DNA of 64,000 nucleotides from NCBI RefSeq assembly GCF_004752005.1, contig NZ_CP038493.1, positions 310,001-374,000 on the forward strand, read 5' to 3'. Below are positions 53,190-62,705 of this stretch, piece after piece. Numbering within the stretch: the first letter of the stretch is position 1; each line of letters starts with the position of its first letter. The position numbers were made by a program, and so were the translations under genes. The stretch comes from Thalassotalea sp. HSM 43. Lineage in GTDB: Bacteria; Pseudomonadota; Gammaproteobacteria; Enterobacterales; Alteromonadaceae. Below the pieces are notes generated by a model that worked only from the letters and a program-made list of their open reading frames with translations, did not search any database and was not told the DNA's origin.

Positions 53190-54641
53190 TTACAGTACAT
53201 TCCGATTAGGTTTTAAGCTGTTTTTAGACTTCAAACCGTTATTGGCAATCCAGGCGAGCGCTAAAACAATATGAAAATACGCTGCATTTGCCGGCGCCTG
53301 CAAATTAAAATCAACGCTTATGTGCAACAACATACCGATAATCGCCAACGTCGTAGCAAAACCAACACCTTGTAATAATTTGCTGCGCCGTCGTCGCATA
53401 GCGACTACTCCTTGCCCTAAACTGACTAATACCACAATCCCTAACCACAAGGTCGCGGGAATGCCGTATTCAATGGCGAACTGTAAATAGTCGTTATGGG
53501 CGTGATCTAAAAAGGCGTTAATGTCATCCCCTTGCACCAGCGGAAACACAGTATAATAACCACCGCCACCGGTACCTACCCGCGGGAATAGTTTTACTAA
53601 CTGCCAGGAGTACTGATTAAAGTCGACTCTTGCTTCGCTGGAGATAGACGTTTGTTCAATTCGAGTCTTGACTTTATCGATACCAAAATAAGCTCCCAAT
53701 ATAAAGGTGTCGATGATCAGCACACTGATCAGTAAAAAACCTAAACTTTTGCTTTTATGTCGCAATAAAAAGAACGCTAGAATGCCAGTGACAGTTAATG
53801 CAGCAAAAAATGCGGTATTGCCCATGCGAGAACGCGACAGCACCAATGCTATAACCATAATGGCCAAAGCAACGCGTAAGGCAGCTTTGCCTGACACCAT
53901 TGAGGTTAACCAACGAGTAGCTTTATCTTTTCGACTTTCTTTATCTTCTGAATTTTTATCGAGCGTTGCCACCAAATACCCCAAGCCTATTGCCAAGCCC
54001 ATAATTAAAAAATTGGCAAAATGATTACGGTAGACAAAACTGCCGTTGGCTGTCGAGCTGTTATTCATACTCCAAAAAAAGCTTTGCTCTTGACCACTAA
54101 GCGCCATTATTGAGCCGTAAAACGCTTGCCATGTGCAGGCAATAACAATGGCAACGAGCAACAACTTTAATCGCTTAAAATCGGTTACCAACAATAAGAC
54201 ACTTAACATAATGGCAAAATAGCTACAGGCTTTTAAGGTCGCTATCATCGCTTGATTAGGATCAACGGCAATACTCAGCCAATCGGAATGCAGTGAGCCG
54301 TGGTTTTGCACTAATACGGTATTTGGGCTTAATGCTTGAACAACATTGACGGGTAACGGTACAAGCTGTAGTACTTGGTATAACAGAAATAGCAGCATAC
54401 CGAGCGCTAATGGCCAATAGGTTTTCAGTTGTTCGGCAAATGTTTTTGCCGGCATGCGCGCAACAACCACCGCTAATATCACAAAGCTGACAAACTCCAT
54501 GATGCTCCACGCCCACGGACGATTTGAGCCCAATGGAATAGGTAGCCAAACAATCAATGCTAAAAGGGTATAGAAACAGGCTTGTAATATATTGCCGTTT
54601 TCAAAAGAAAAAACTGTAGCATTAGACTTTTCTATGGTCAT
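53190..54641 (-). CDS. O-antigen ligase/polymerase family membrane protein
   Basis: 483 aa with about twelve membrane helices. The large periplasmic loop contains RVGTGGGGYYTVFP and HAHNDYLQFAIEYG (about 355-395), a signature of the Wzy_C/ligase family. It probably polymerises the second polysaccharide, as it is the only polytopic protein here. It starts 16 bases after the stop of the small secreted protein. Confidence 0.87.
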   Translation of the reverse strand: MTIEKSNATVFSFENGNILQACFYTLLALIVWLPIPLGSNRPWAWSIMEFVSFVILAVVVARMPAKTFAEQLKTYWPLALGMLLFLLYQVLQLVPLPVNVVQALSPNTVLVQNHGSLHSDWLSIAVDPNQAMIATLKACSYFAIMLSVLLLVTDFKRLKLLLVAIVIACTWQAFYGSIMALSGQEQSFFWSMNNSSTANGSFVYRNHFANFLIMGLAIGLGYLVATLDKNSEDKESRKDKATRWLTSMVSGKAALRVALAIMVIALVLSRSRMGNTAFFAALTVTGILAFFLLRHKSKSLGFLLISVLIIDTFILGAYFGIDKVKTRIEQTSISSEARVDFNQYSWQLVKLFPRVGTGGGGYYTVFPLVQGDDINAFLDHAHNDYLQFAIEYGIPATLWLGIVVLVSLGQGVVAMRRRRSKLLQGVGFATTLAIIGMLLHISVDFNLQAPANAAYFHIVLALAWIANNGLKSKNSLKPNRNVL

Positions 54642-54657
54642 TGCAACAGTCTCTAGA

Positions 54658-55278
54658 TTAGTTTACTGAAGGGGTAATTGCTCCGCCGCCTGGTCCCCCG
54701 TTGCCATTACCACCACCTAACGTACCCGGTGGAATAGGCGGTTCAAGATCCAGTGCTCTAAGCTCATCAAAGGTTTTTGGTTGGTTTTGTGCAACCACCT
54801 CTTGTTGTGCATCGGTTGTATCGGATTCTGGTAAGGTTTGACTTGCGGCAACCGCTGCAGCAGCACCTGAGGTTGCTTGTGATTTTGCCGGTTCGCCGGT
54901 TTGAGCCATTTGCTCTTCTAACTTGCGACGTGCATCTTCATTTAGATTTTGTGTTAAGCGGCTTTGCTCTTCGCGAATTAACACTTTGCGCTGCTCTTCA
55001 AGCTTACGTTTATCTTCTTTTGTTTCCAGTATGATCACATCTGAATCAGTGGAGTAATTAGCCGCACCAGCTAAAGCAGCATCTCGCTCTGCCTTTTTTT
55101 GCTCTTGCTCTTTGATGTATTCATTTTGCTCATCTTCATTGTACTCTTGATCGTACAAATCAAACAAAACCGCACTGTCGGAATACGACGAAAGCTCATC
55201 ACTGTCTACGGCAGTTAATGCCGCTCCGGATGAGGCGAAGAATAACGAAACTGTAAGAGCAATATATTTACGATTCAT
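54658..55278 (-). CDS. Exported coiled-coil protein with Gly/Pro-rich tail
   Basis: 206 aa. A signal peptide (cleavage near GAALT/AV) is followed by an acidic, Glu/Gln/Arg-rich coiled-coil-like part (about 45-125). An Ala/Thr-rich linker and a Gly/Pro-rich C-terminus (PPGTLGGGNGNGGPGGG) complete it. No known domain was recognised. It is the first gene of the second polysaccharide operon, and a structural role in the export apparatus is possible. Confidence 0.65.
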   Translation of the reverse strand: MNRKYIALTVSLFFASSGAALTAVDSDELSSYSDSAVLFDLYDQEYNEDEQNEYIKEQEQKKAERDAALAGAANYSTDSDVIILETKEDKRKLEEQRKVLIREEQSRLTQNLNEDARRKLEEQMAQTGEPAKSQATSGAAAAVAASQTLPESDTTDAQQEVVAQNQPKTFDELRALDLEPPIPPGTLGGGNGNGGPGGGAITPSVN

Positions 55279-55453
55279 AACGTTACCGCGATTTTGTTGT
55301 TTATTATTCAGTCTTGTGTCTGAATTTTCTTTAATTTTAGTGTAACAAATAAGCGTTCAATAACAAGCGAGCCTTTTCTATTAACTCATAGCTAACTGCT
55401 TATATCTTTCTGTTTATTCTAACTACTTATGTAGCTACTAACTAACAAACGTC

Positions 55454-55714
55454 CTAAAAGCCGTTTGATTTTTTACCATCATTCGCTTGATTTTGTGGAG
55501 GACAAAATTTATTTTGCTGATTAGGTTTACAGGACTTTGGTGCAGCTGACGTTTCTGGTGACATAAGCGTAGTTAATGCTACAGGCGTTACTGCAGCAAG
55601 CTTTCCGTACTTTTTAATAAACTCACGTCGTGTTTGTGACGCTGTTTTTTCACCTGAATTTTTGTCCATTTTTGAGTCTTTATTTTGCTCAGTTATATTG
55701 TCGTTGCCAGCCAT
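55454..55714 (-). CDS. Tiny twin-arginine-signal peptide 1
   Basis: 86 aa. The Tat motif SQTRREFIKKYGKLAAVTPV is near residues 26-45, followed by ALTTLMSPETSAAPKS with a probable AxA cleavage site. Only about 30 residues remain after cleavage, with two Cys (KSCKPNQQNKFCPPQ) and a C-terminal NGF. An acidic, Asn/Lys-rich segment precedes the motif. The signal is nearly identical to that of the next gene, while the mature parts differ. Function unknown. Confidence 0.78.
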   Translation of the reverse strand: MAGNDNITEQNKDSKMDKNSGEKTASQTRREFIKKYGKLAAVTPVALTTLMSPETSAAPKSCKPNQQNKFCPPQNQANDGKKSNGF

Positions 55715-55890
55715 AATACTACTCGCCTGTTTTTATTAGTAGATAATGCTTACGTTTGATAATAACCCCGATATGCGTATTTGTAAAATTTTGATGTGAT
55801 ATGTCATTAAAATTTAACTGTTTTTTTATTAACTTTAAGAATTTGCAGAGGAATTTTACAAAAACATATTAACGCACTGCCCTATCTCAA

Positions 55891-56127
55891 TTACTTAAAA
55901 CCGTTTCGTTTATTGCTGTTGCTATTGTTGTTGCATTTAGGGTGATTTGGCCGTTTATCACAGAAAAAATCATTCGATTTTGGCGCCGCCGATGTTTCTG
56001 GTGACATCAACGTGGTTAAGGCAACAGGTGTTACCGCGGCAAGCTTTCCGAACTTTCGAATAAACTCGCGCCGCGTTTGTGATGCTTTTTTTAAAGCATC
56101 TTCTTGGGTTTTATTATTGTCTGCCAC
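55891..56127 (-). CDS. Tiny twin-arginine-signal peptide 2
   Basis: 78 aa. Tat motif SQTRREFIRKFGKLAAVTPV, same continuation ALTTLMSPETSAAPKS as its neighbour. The mature part of about 30 residues has two Cys (FFCDKRPNHPKCN), is Asn/Lys-rich and ends NGFK. It is a paralogue of the 86-aa gene 177 bases downstream; the signal is far better conserved than the mature part. It stands at the head of the second polysaccharide locus, 108 bases below heptamer array 3. Confidence 0.78.
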   Translation of the reverse strand: MADNNKTQEDALKKASQTRREFIRKFGKLAAVTPVALTTLMSPETSAAPKSNDFFCDKRPNHPKCNNNSNSNKRNGFK

Positions 56128-56234
56128 GTTACTGCTTTTCTCTGGCGTTCAATGAATATAGCTAGCCGAGATCATACCAACTAGGAATCTTTTGCAGTAA
56201 TTAAAAAGGGTTATATGTTATTTCTGATGGTTAT

Positions 56235-56404
56235 AGGGACTAGGGGCTAGGGGCTAGGGGCTACGGGCTAAGGGCTAAGGGCTAAGGGCTAAGGGCTAAG
56301 GGCTAAGGGCTAAGGGCTAAGGGCTAAGGGCTAAGGGCTAAGGGCTAAGGGCTAAGGGCTAAGGGCTAAGGGCTAAGGGCTAAGGGCTAAGGGCTAAGGG
56401 CTAG
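56235..56404 (+). repeat. Heptamer array 3, (GGGCTAA)n
   Basis: About 24 units: the first few are GGGACTA/GGGGCTA variants, the rest perfect GGGCTAA, ending CTAGCAAG as in array 2. GGG tracts with four-base loops fit the G-quadruplex pattern and recall telomeric heptamers by coincidence. Confidence 0.95.
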
Positions 56405-56721
56405 CAAGATTGTATTTGGGTGTACGGTGTATGCAAGGTTTATTTTTTAGAATTTGAATTTAATTGCTTTAATCAACAACCGTCATTCCGATGCAAATTG
56501 GAATCTATTCAAATGTTGTATGGAAGGTCCCGTTTTTCAACGGGATGACGACTGCGATATTGATGACGTGCAAGGATGTGCTAATGCCGACACTCTACAA
56601 CCGTCATTCCGATGTAAATCGGAATCTTTTCTATTCCAGATTCTTAATTAAGATCCCGACTTTCGTCGGGATGACAATAATGAGTATGAGGGATGTATTC
56701 AGACAACCAATTCCCGCGCAT

Positions 56722-56747
56722 AAAAAAGGCGCCCTAAGGCGCCTTTT
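56722..56747 (-). terminator. Rho-independent terminator of the M13 peptidase gene
   Basis: Stem AAAAGGCGCC/GGCGCCTTTT with a TTAG loop and T-run on the minus strand, 20 bases beyond the stop codon. Confidence 0.9.
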
Positions 56748-56766
56748 CACATTAATTAATAATCTA

Positions 56767-58848
56767 TTACCAGATTTTTACGCGCTTCTCAGGAGCGATG
56801 TACATCGCATCGCCTTCTTTGATGCCGTATGCTTCGTAAAACTCGTTCATGTTAGATAATGAACCAATTGCACGGAAGTGACCTGGTGAATGAGGGTCAG
56901 TTGCTACACGCTCACGCATTGCTTTTTCTGTGCGCTTACCACGCCAGATTTGTGCGTAACCCATGAAGAAACGTTGATCACCTGTTAAACCATCAATCAC
57001 TGGTGCTTCTTCACCGTTCAGTGAGTTTTTGTAAGCACGGTATGCGATAGTCAAACCAGACAAGTCACCGATATTCTCACCTAAAGTAAGCTTACCGTTT
57101 ACGTTTAAGTCGTCAAATACTTGGTAACCATCGTATTGGGCAACAAGTTGCTCAGAACGTACTTTAAACTCTGCTAAGTCTTGCTCAGTCCACCAGTTTT
57201 TCAGATTACCATCGGCATCGTACTTAGAACCTTGGTCATCAAAACCGTGGCCCATTTCGTGACCAATAACCGCACCAATACCACCGTAGTTTACTGCGTC
57301 ATCTGCAGCCATGTTAAAGAATGGCGGTTGCAAAATTGCCGCAGGGAATACGATTTCGTTAACCGTTGGGTTGTAGTATGCGTTAACGGTTTGTGGCGTC
57401 ATGTGCCATTCCCAATCACGGATTGGACCATTAAGTTTTTCAATCGCTTTAGCGTGACCTACTTGGTCGGCGCTAATTAGGTTAGTAACTAAGGTTTCGC
57501 CATTGATATCAATCGCTGAGTAGTCTTCCCACTTGTCTGGGTAACCAATCTTAGGCGTGAAAGCAGCTAGTTTTACACGAGCCGCTTTTTTGGTGTCATC
57601 ACTCATCCACTCTAGTGAATCGATAGACTCACCGTAAGCGTCACGTAAGTTTTCAACCAATGTGGTCATACGGTCTTTCGCTTCAGGGGTGAAGTGACGA
57701 GCAACGTATACCTTAGAGATGATTTCACCTAAGTTACCGTTGATAAGGCTAACACCGCGCTTCCAGCGTGGCTTTTGCTCTTGCTGACCGTTGATGTTTT
57801 TACCGTAAAACTCAAAGTTTTGCTTTGCTAGTTCATCGTTTAAGTACGACGCGAAACCACCAATAACTTGCCAGTTAAGGAATGTTTTCCAAGTAGCCAT
57901 GTCTGTTTCAGCAACAATCTTACCAAAACCTTCAACGAAATCTGGTTGGTTAATGATAATATCAGCTTGGTTGTCTGCACCAAGTTCTTTCAACCATGCT
58001 GACCAGTTAACTGCGTCTGTCAACTCGTTCAATTCTGCTGTTTTCTTCAGATTGTAACGCGCTTCACTGTCACGAGTTTGTACTCGAGTCCAGTGCAACT
58101 TAGCCATCTTGGTTTCTAATGCCATGATGCTTTCTGCTGCTTGCTGTGGATTTTCTTGACCCGCTAGTTCAAACATTTTCGCAACGTGTGCAACGTAATC
58201 AGCACGCATTTGTACAAAACGTTCTTCTTCTTTGAAGTAGTAATCACGATCTGGAAGACCTAAGCCAGAGTGCCATACGTGGCCCGCATAACGGCTTGAG
58301 TTTTTCGCATCAACACTTACGTAGAAGTAGATTGGCGAATCTAGACCCATTTTTTGCGACTTGGCAAAAAATACAGAAAGGTCATCTTTATTTTCAAGTG
58401 CAGAAATTTCAGCAAGAATCGGTTCGATTGGCTTAACACCTAGCTCGTTGATTTTTGCTTCATCCATAAATGAATTAAATAGGTCCGCAACTTTTTGCTC
58501 GTCAGTGCCTTTTTTAAGGTCTTTCGATGCAGCTAGCTCTTCGATGATGACTTTTACGTCTTCATCAGACTTATCGCGCAAGTCGTAGAACGAGCCGATA
58601 GCGGTTTTATCACCAGGAATAGGGTTGCTTGCTAACCAGCCACCGTTTACGTATAGATAAAAGTCGTCTTGTGGACGAACGTTGTTATCCATATTGGCTT
58701 GGTCAATACCAGAAGCTAACGCAGTTTTTTGCGTTTTCATTTCAGCTTTTGGTTGTTCAGTAGACGTTTCAGCGGCAGTTGTCGTTTCATTACAACCGGC
58801 TAATAATAGAAGTGACGAGCAAAGTGCGCCCGCAATTACGTGTTTCAT
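56767..58848 (-). CDS. pepO: M13 family zinc metallopeptidase lipoprotein (PepO-like)
   Basis: 693 aa, full length. Lipobox LLLLAGC (Cys19). The N-terminal peptidase_M13_N domain (about 50-440) precedes the catalytic domain with zinc motif HEMGH (530-534) and the third ligand Glu591 in LTLGENIGDLSG. NAYYNPTVNEIVFPAAILQP is a substrate-binding signature. It degrades oligopeptides in the periplasm. It stands alone between a terminator and a long gap, unrelated to the polysaccharide genes. Confidence 0.95.
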   Translation of the reverse strand: MKHVIAGALCSSLLLLAGCNETTTAAETSTEQPKAEMKTQKTALASGIDQANMDNNVRPQDDFYLYVNGGWLASNPIPGDKTAIGSFYDLRDKSDEDVKVIIEELAASKDLKKGTDEQKVADLFNSFMDEAKINELGVKPIEPILAEISALENKDDLSVFFAKSQKMGLDSPIYFYVSVDAKNSSRYAGHVWHSGLGLPDRDYYFKEEERFVQMRADYVAHVAKMFELAGQENPQQAAESIMALETKMAKLHWTRVQTRDSEARYNLKKTAELNELTDAVNWSAWLKELGADNQADIIINQPDFVEGFGKIVAETDMATWKTFLNWQVIGGFASYLNDELAKQNFEFYGKNINGQQEQKPRWKRGVSLINGNLGEIISKVYVARHFTPEAKDRMTTLVENLRDAYGESIDSLEWMSDDTKKAARVKLAAFTPKIGYPDKWEDYSAIDINGETLVTNLISADQVGHAKAIEKLNGPIRDWEWHMTPQTVNAYYNPTVNEIVFPAAILQPPFFNMAADDAVNYGGIGAVIGHEMGHGFDDQGSKYDADGNLKNWWTEQDLAEFKVRSEQLVAQYDGYQVFDDLNVNGKLTLGENIGDLSGLTIAYRAYKNSLNGEEAPVIDGLTGDQRFFMGYAQIWRGKRTEKAMRERVATDPHSPGHFRAIGSLSNMNEFYEAYGIKEGDAMYIAPEKRVKIW

Positions 58849-60007
58849 GATCTCATCCCTTGTTTGGCTCGTATCTGGAATTGTTGTATTACGAGCATGG
58901 ATATAATTATTGTCGTCAGCATACTACGAATTATTACTTTTAAAATCCAGTGCTCATGGTAAACATTTATGATTTGTTACAACTTTGTGTGTAAAGGGAT
59001 CAAAACAGCGCCGACGAGAGCAACTATTCTCGCGATTAACTGATCGTGCTAGCTGTAAGTATTATTGACAAAGGCGTGCGAGGAATTGGTGTTTAGGAAA
59101 ATTACAGGCAAAAAAAAGGCGCCGGGTAAGCGCCAGGATGCTAAACGTTTTATGAAGTGCTATAAAACTGTCATTACAACAGTGTAGCGAGCATTTAATA
59201 TCTCTAAATGTTAGCGGTGTATATAAAGCATATATCGCGCCAACTGTTCTAACTTTTTACTTTTCAATAAGTTGGCTGATTTGGCTATTTCTATAAAAAA
59301 GTGAGTGTAAAAAAAACCTACAGTTTTTCGCACTTACTCACTTCTCCGCACCCCTTATAAATAAAGGCTTTCGATTAATTACTATTTTAAAAACCAATAT
59401 TTTTGACGCTTTGAAGTCTAGATTTGATGCAAATAGGGATTACAGAAAATTTAGTTTTGAAGATCCCGAATCAAGTTCGGGATGACGGGGTTGTAGTTTC
59501 GGAATACGGGTTTTAGTTTCAGTTTGGCGGATATAGACTATAGGTGGTAGTCAGTACATCGTCGCCAGAAATTTGCTCCGTGTGTTTTTGGCATTCCCTA
59601 CATACATGTAGGTCACCAAAAAAGAGAACCGTCTTTCCGTGCTACGACACGGAATCTTAGAAGCTGAAATAAAGATCCCGATTTTCATCGGGATGACGAT
59701 AGAGAATTGGGATGACGAGTTTAAGGTTTGGGATGATGTTTTAAAGGTTTGGTTGACGGGGTGTTGTTTCAGGTGAAAACGGGTACAACGTCGACAAAAA
59801 GTTGCTCCGTGTGTTTTGGCATTCACTACATCCATGTAGCTTTTCCGGCCAACGACACGGATTCTTAGAAATAGAAACAAAGATCCCGATTTTCATCGGG
59901 ATGACGGTGACCAGTTTGGTGCCCAGTTTAAAGATAATGCTGTATTGCTAAAAGCAAGTATCGGTTAAGCTGTCGCAACAGCCAACCTTACCCAATCAAC
60001 ACCTATA
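58849..60007. repeat. Long intergenic region with repeats
   Basis: No credible gene in 1.16 kb. 58849-59100 holds the peptidase promoter region. 59400-59910 holds palindromes CCCGAA/TTCGGG (59463), two CCCGAT/ATCGGG (59674, 59883), one TTCCGTG/CACGGAA (59635) and two partial units with GCTCCGTGTGTTTT(T)GGCATTC. The rest is plain AT-rich sequence. Confidence 0.7.
59111..59136 (-). terminator. Terminator-like hairpin far downstream of cysC
   Basis: GGCGC/GCGCC stem followed by seven Ts on the minus strand. No gene ends close by; it may end read-through from cysC or be left from a lost gene. Confidence 0.55.
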
Positions 60008-60619
60008 TTACTTGCTTGGAATATAGCCTTTTTGTTCTAGGTGATTCACAATCTGCAAGGCGCATTGTTCAATGCTTTTGTTTGCGGTTTCAACGTGGAT
60101 TTCTGGTGTTTGTGGAATATCATAGCCAGAGTCGATACCGGTAAAGTCTTTGATCTCCCCTGCTCTGGCTTTTTTATACAAGCCTTTCGGGTCGCGTTGT
60201 TCACAAATTTCAATTGGTGTATCAATAAACACTTCTAAGAACTCGCCACCTTCCAGCAGTGCTCTTGCCATGTCACGGTCTGATTGAAACGGTGAGATAA
60301 ACGCGGTGGTAACGATCAATCCAGAGTCAACAAACAACTTAGCGACTTGTGAGATACGACGTATATTTTCAACGCGATCCTCGTCAGAAAAACCCAAATC
60401 ACCGTTTAGACCATGACGCACATTGTCACCATCGAGAAGATACGAATGGCATCCGCGAGCATACAGCATGGCATCAACCGCATTAGCAACGGTAGATTTA
60501 CCCGAGCCACTTAACCCGGTGTACCATAATAAACATGGCTGCTGGTGTTTTTGCTTAGCTCGTTCGGCTTTGCTTACATTGTGCTCGTGCCATACGGTAT
60601 TTTCTGTTTTCATCGTCAT
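60008..60619 (-). CDS. cysC: Adenylylsulfate kinase
   Basis: 203 aa, usual length. P-loop GLSGSGKST (35-43), LLDGDNVRHGLNGDLGFS (about 60-77) and TTAFISPFQSDRDMAR are diagnostic. It phosphorylates APS to PAPS. It is encoded 32 bases after the permease gene. PAPS is needed for cysteine synthesis and for the sulfotransferase of the capsule locus. Confidence 0.97.
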   Translation of the reverse strand: MTMKTENTVWHEHNVSKAERAKQKHQQPCLLWYTGLSGSGKSTVANAVDAMLYARGCHSYLLDGDNVRHGLNGDLGFSDEDRVENIRRISQVAKLFVDSGLIVTTAFISPFQSDRDMARALLEGGEFLEVFIDTPIEICEQRDPKGLYKKARAGEIKDFTGIDSGYDIPQTPEIHVETANKSIEQCALQIVNHLEQKGYIPSK

Positions 60620-60651
60620 GTTTTTGGCTCTATTAGAATAAATTGTCTTCG

Positions 60652-62382
60652 CTAAAATGGAAAAAACTTAGGGATCATATACAGCACAACCGCGCTGTAG
60701 GTCAGTGACACAGGTACACCAACCTTTATAAAGTGCTTTAATCGGTAATTACCGGCGTTAAATACCATTACATTGGTTTGGTAACCATAAGGGCTGATAA
60801 AGCTGCCACTGGCTCCAAAGGCAACCGCCATAATAAACGGTAATGGATTGGCATCTAAACCTAAGGCGATATTATAAGCGATCGGGAATATCAATGCCGC
60901 GGCGGCATTATTGGTAATAATCTCTGTCAGTATCAAGGTAATTACAAACACCGCAACGAAGGCTATCATCACCGTTTGTCCTTGCACAAATTCATGCACT
61001 TTATCGGCAATTATAAAGCTGACGCCGGTATTTTCTAATGCGGTCGCTAAGGTTAATGCACTGACCACAATCAGCCATATTTCCAATGGGAAACGGCGCT
61101 TGATTTCATTGAGTGATAAACAATTAAAGGCAAACAAAAACGCCAAATAGAAAATCAAGCATTTCAATAACGGGAAACCGAATACAACCGAGGCACCGAT
61201 TGCCGATAAAAAGCCGAGCAAGGTAAATTGATCTCGCCAACCTGACAACATATCTTCGGGGTTCACACCAGACAATACGTAAAAGTTTTTGGTGATATTG
61301 GTACGGGTAACAAAGTCATTACCAACCGCTAGCACCAAAAAGTCGCCGGATTGCAAAATAATATCACCCAACTTGCCGGACAAAGTAGAGCCTTCTCGTC
61401 GAATAGCCACCACCGCAGCATCAAAGCGCGCTCTAAATCCCGCTTGTTTTAAAGTCATGCCAATAATGGATGAGCCGGGCTTGATAAGTACTTCGGTAAG
61501 GTTGTCACGCAATAAGCCATCTTGCTCTGCAAACAACTGCAAACCGTCAAATTGCTGCAATACGAATACTTTTGAAATGTCGCCGGTAAAAATAAGTTTA
61601 TCGCCCCGACGAATGTATTCATCGGGTGTTACTGGAGAAATAAGGTGGTCATCACGAATAAGCTCAACCAAGAACAACGAGTCCATGCTTCGCAAACCGT
61701 TTTCTTCGATTGAACGGCCAATTAATTTAGAGCCGCGAGTTACCTGAGCTTCAACAAAATAGTGTTTATCATCTTTAGGATCTGTGGCAATTTTTGGTAA
61801 AGCGCGTATACGGATAAGCAGCACAAACATACACGCGCCTAATGCCGCCAGGCCTACCATGGTAAAGTCGAAAAACTTTAAGCTAGGCAATCCGCGTTCT
61901 ATCAGCATCGAGTTAACGATAAGGTTGGTCGAGGTACCAACAAGCGTTAATGTACCGCCAAGAATCGCTGCATAAGACAGCGGTAATAACAAGCGACCAG
62001 GATTAATGTATTTGTTGTTTTTGATAGGTGATATTAATGTCGCAACCACCGCGGTATTATTTAAAATCGCCGAAGCAATAGCCGTGGTAAACAACGTTTT
62101 AATATAGGATAAAAAGGTATTTTTACCGATAAGGTGGCTTGACAACACCCGCAAAAAGCTGGTGCGTTCAAACGCAAACGAACAACTGATCAGTAACATC
62201 AGCGTTAGCAGGCCGGGGTTAATGGCATTTTGGAAAATATCGTTGGTGTTAACAAAGCCCAATATCAAACACGCCATAGTTGCGGCGGCGAATACTTTTT
62301 CTGGGGCATTTTGATACTTCACCAGCCCAATAAAGGTACCCGCGAAAATCGTTAACATCAGCCATTGATCAATGCTCAGCAT
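60652..62382 (-). CDS. SLC13/DASS-type anion permease with TrkA_C domains (sulfate uptake)
   Basis: 576 aa. Two membrane halves (about 1-195 and 390-576) are separated by two TrkA_C domains (about 205-285 and 290-370; GDKLIFTGDI and SGDFLVLAVG are their closing strands). NNTAVVATLISPI and TNNAAAALIFPIAYNIALG are the paired substrate-site motifs. Its place between cysN and cysC points to sulfate as substrate. Confidence 0.9.
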   Translation of the reverse strand: MLSIDQWLMLTIFAGTFIGLVKYQNAPEKVFAAATMACLILGFVNTNDIFQNAINPGLLTLMLLISCSFAFERTSFLRVLSSHLIGKNTFLSYIKTLFTTAIASAILNNTAVVATLISPIKNNKYINPGRLLLPLSYAAILGGTLTLVGTSTNLIVNSMLIERGLPSLKFFDFTMVGLAALGACMFVLLIRIRALPKIATDPKDDKHYFVEAQVTRGSKLIGRSIEENGLRSMDSLFLVELIRDDHLISPVTPDEYIRRGDKLIFTGDISKVFVLQQFDGLQLFAEQDGLLRDNLTEVLIKPGSSIIGMTLKQAGFRARFDAAVVAIRREGSTLSGKLGDIILQSGDFLVLAVGNDFVTRTNITKNFYVLSGVNPEDMLSGWRDQFTLLGFLSAIGASVVFGFPLLKCLIFYLAFLFAFNCLSLNEIKRRFPLEIWLIVVSALTLATALENTGVSFIIADKVHEFVQGQTVMIAFVAVFVITLILTEIITNNAAAALIFPIAYNIALGLDANPLPFIMAVAFGASGSFISPYGYQTNVMVFNAGNYRLKHFIKVGVPVSLTYSAVVLYMIPKFFPF

Positions 62383-62705
62383 TAAACAACCTTTTCTGCA
62401 GTGTCGGCTGTGTACAAGTAAACATCACTCATCACACCGACACCTTATTATCGTTATAGTAGTAACATATATCAGCCAATTAATGTCGGCAAGATATATT
62501 GTCGTTTGTATGTTGCTTTAGTGTTTTCAAGTTTAACGTCTAAAATTACCAGTGTTTGCATTTATCTGCTTTGTCATTGCCAAACCATTTCTTTGACCTT
62601 GTCATCCTAACCCCGTACCGTCATCCTAACCCCGTACCGTCATCCCGTTGAAAAACGGGATCTTATACTCTGTTCCTAATATTCCGTGTCGTAGCACGGA
62701 ATGAC

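Larger units (their letters stand above)
56128..56766. repeat. Intergenic region with heptamer array and palindromes
   Basis: No gene. Besides array 3 it holds palindromes CCGAT/AT(T/C)GG, CCCGTT/AACGGG, CCGATG/ATCGG and CCCGAC/GTCGGG near 56482, 56527, 56602 and 56651, and the terminator of the peptidase gene. The promoter of the Tat-peptide genes should lie in 56128-56230. Confidence 0.75.

Noticed and set aside
42321-56404. CRISPR array interpretation of the heptamer tracts
   Set aside because: Units are 7 bases with no spacers, and no cas gene is present.
56454-56859. Plus-strand frames after heptamer array 3
   Set aside because: They are composed of palindromic repeats and run into the antisense of the peptidase gene.
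59551-59880. 109-codon frame between pepO and cysC
   Set aside because: It runs through palindromic repeats and shares peptides with other repeat-derived frames; no start signal.
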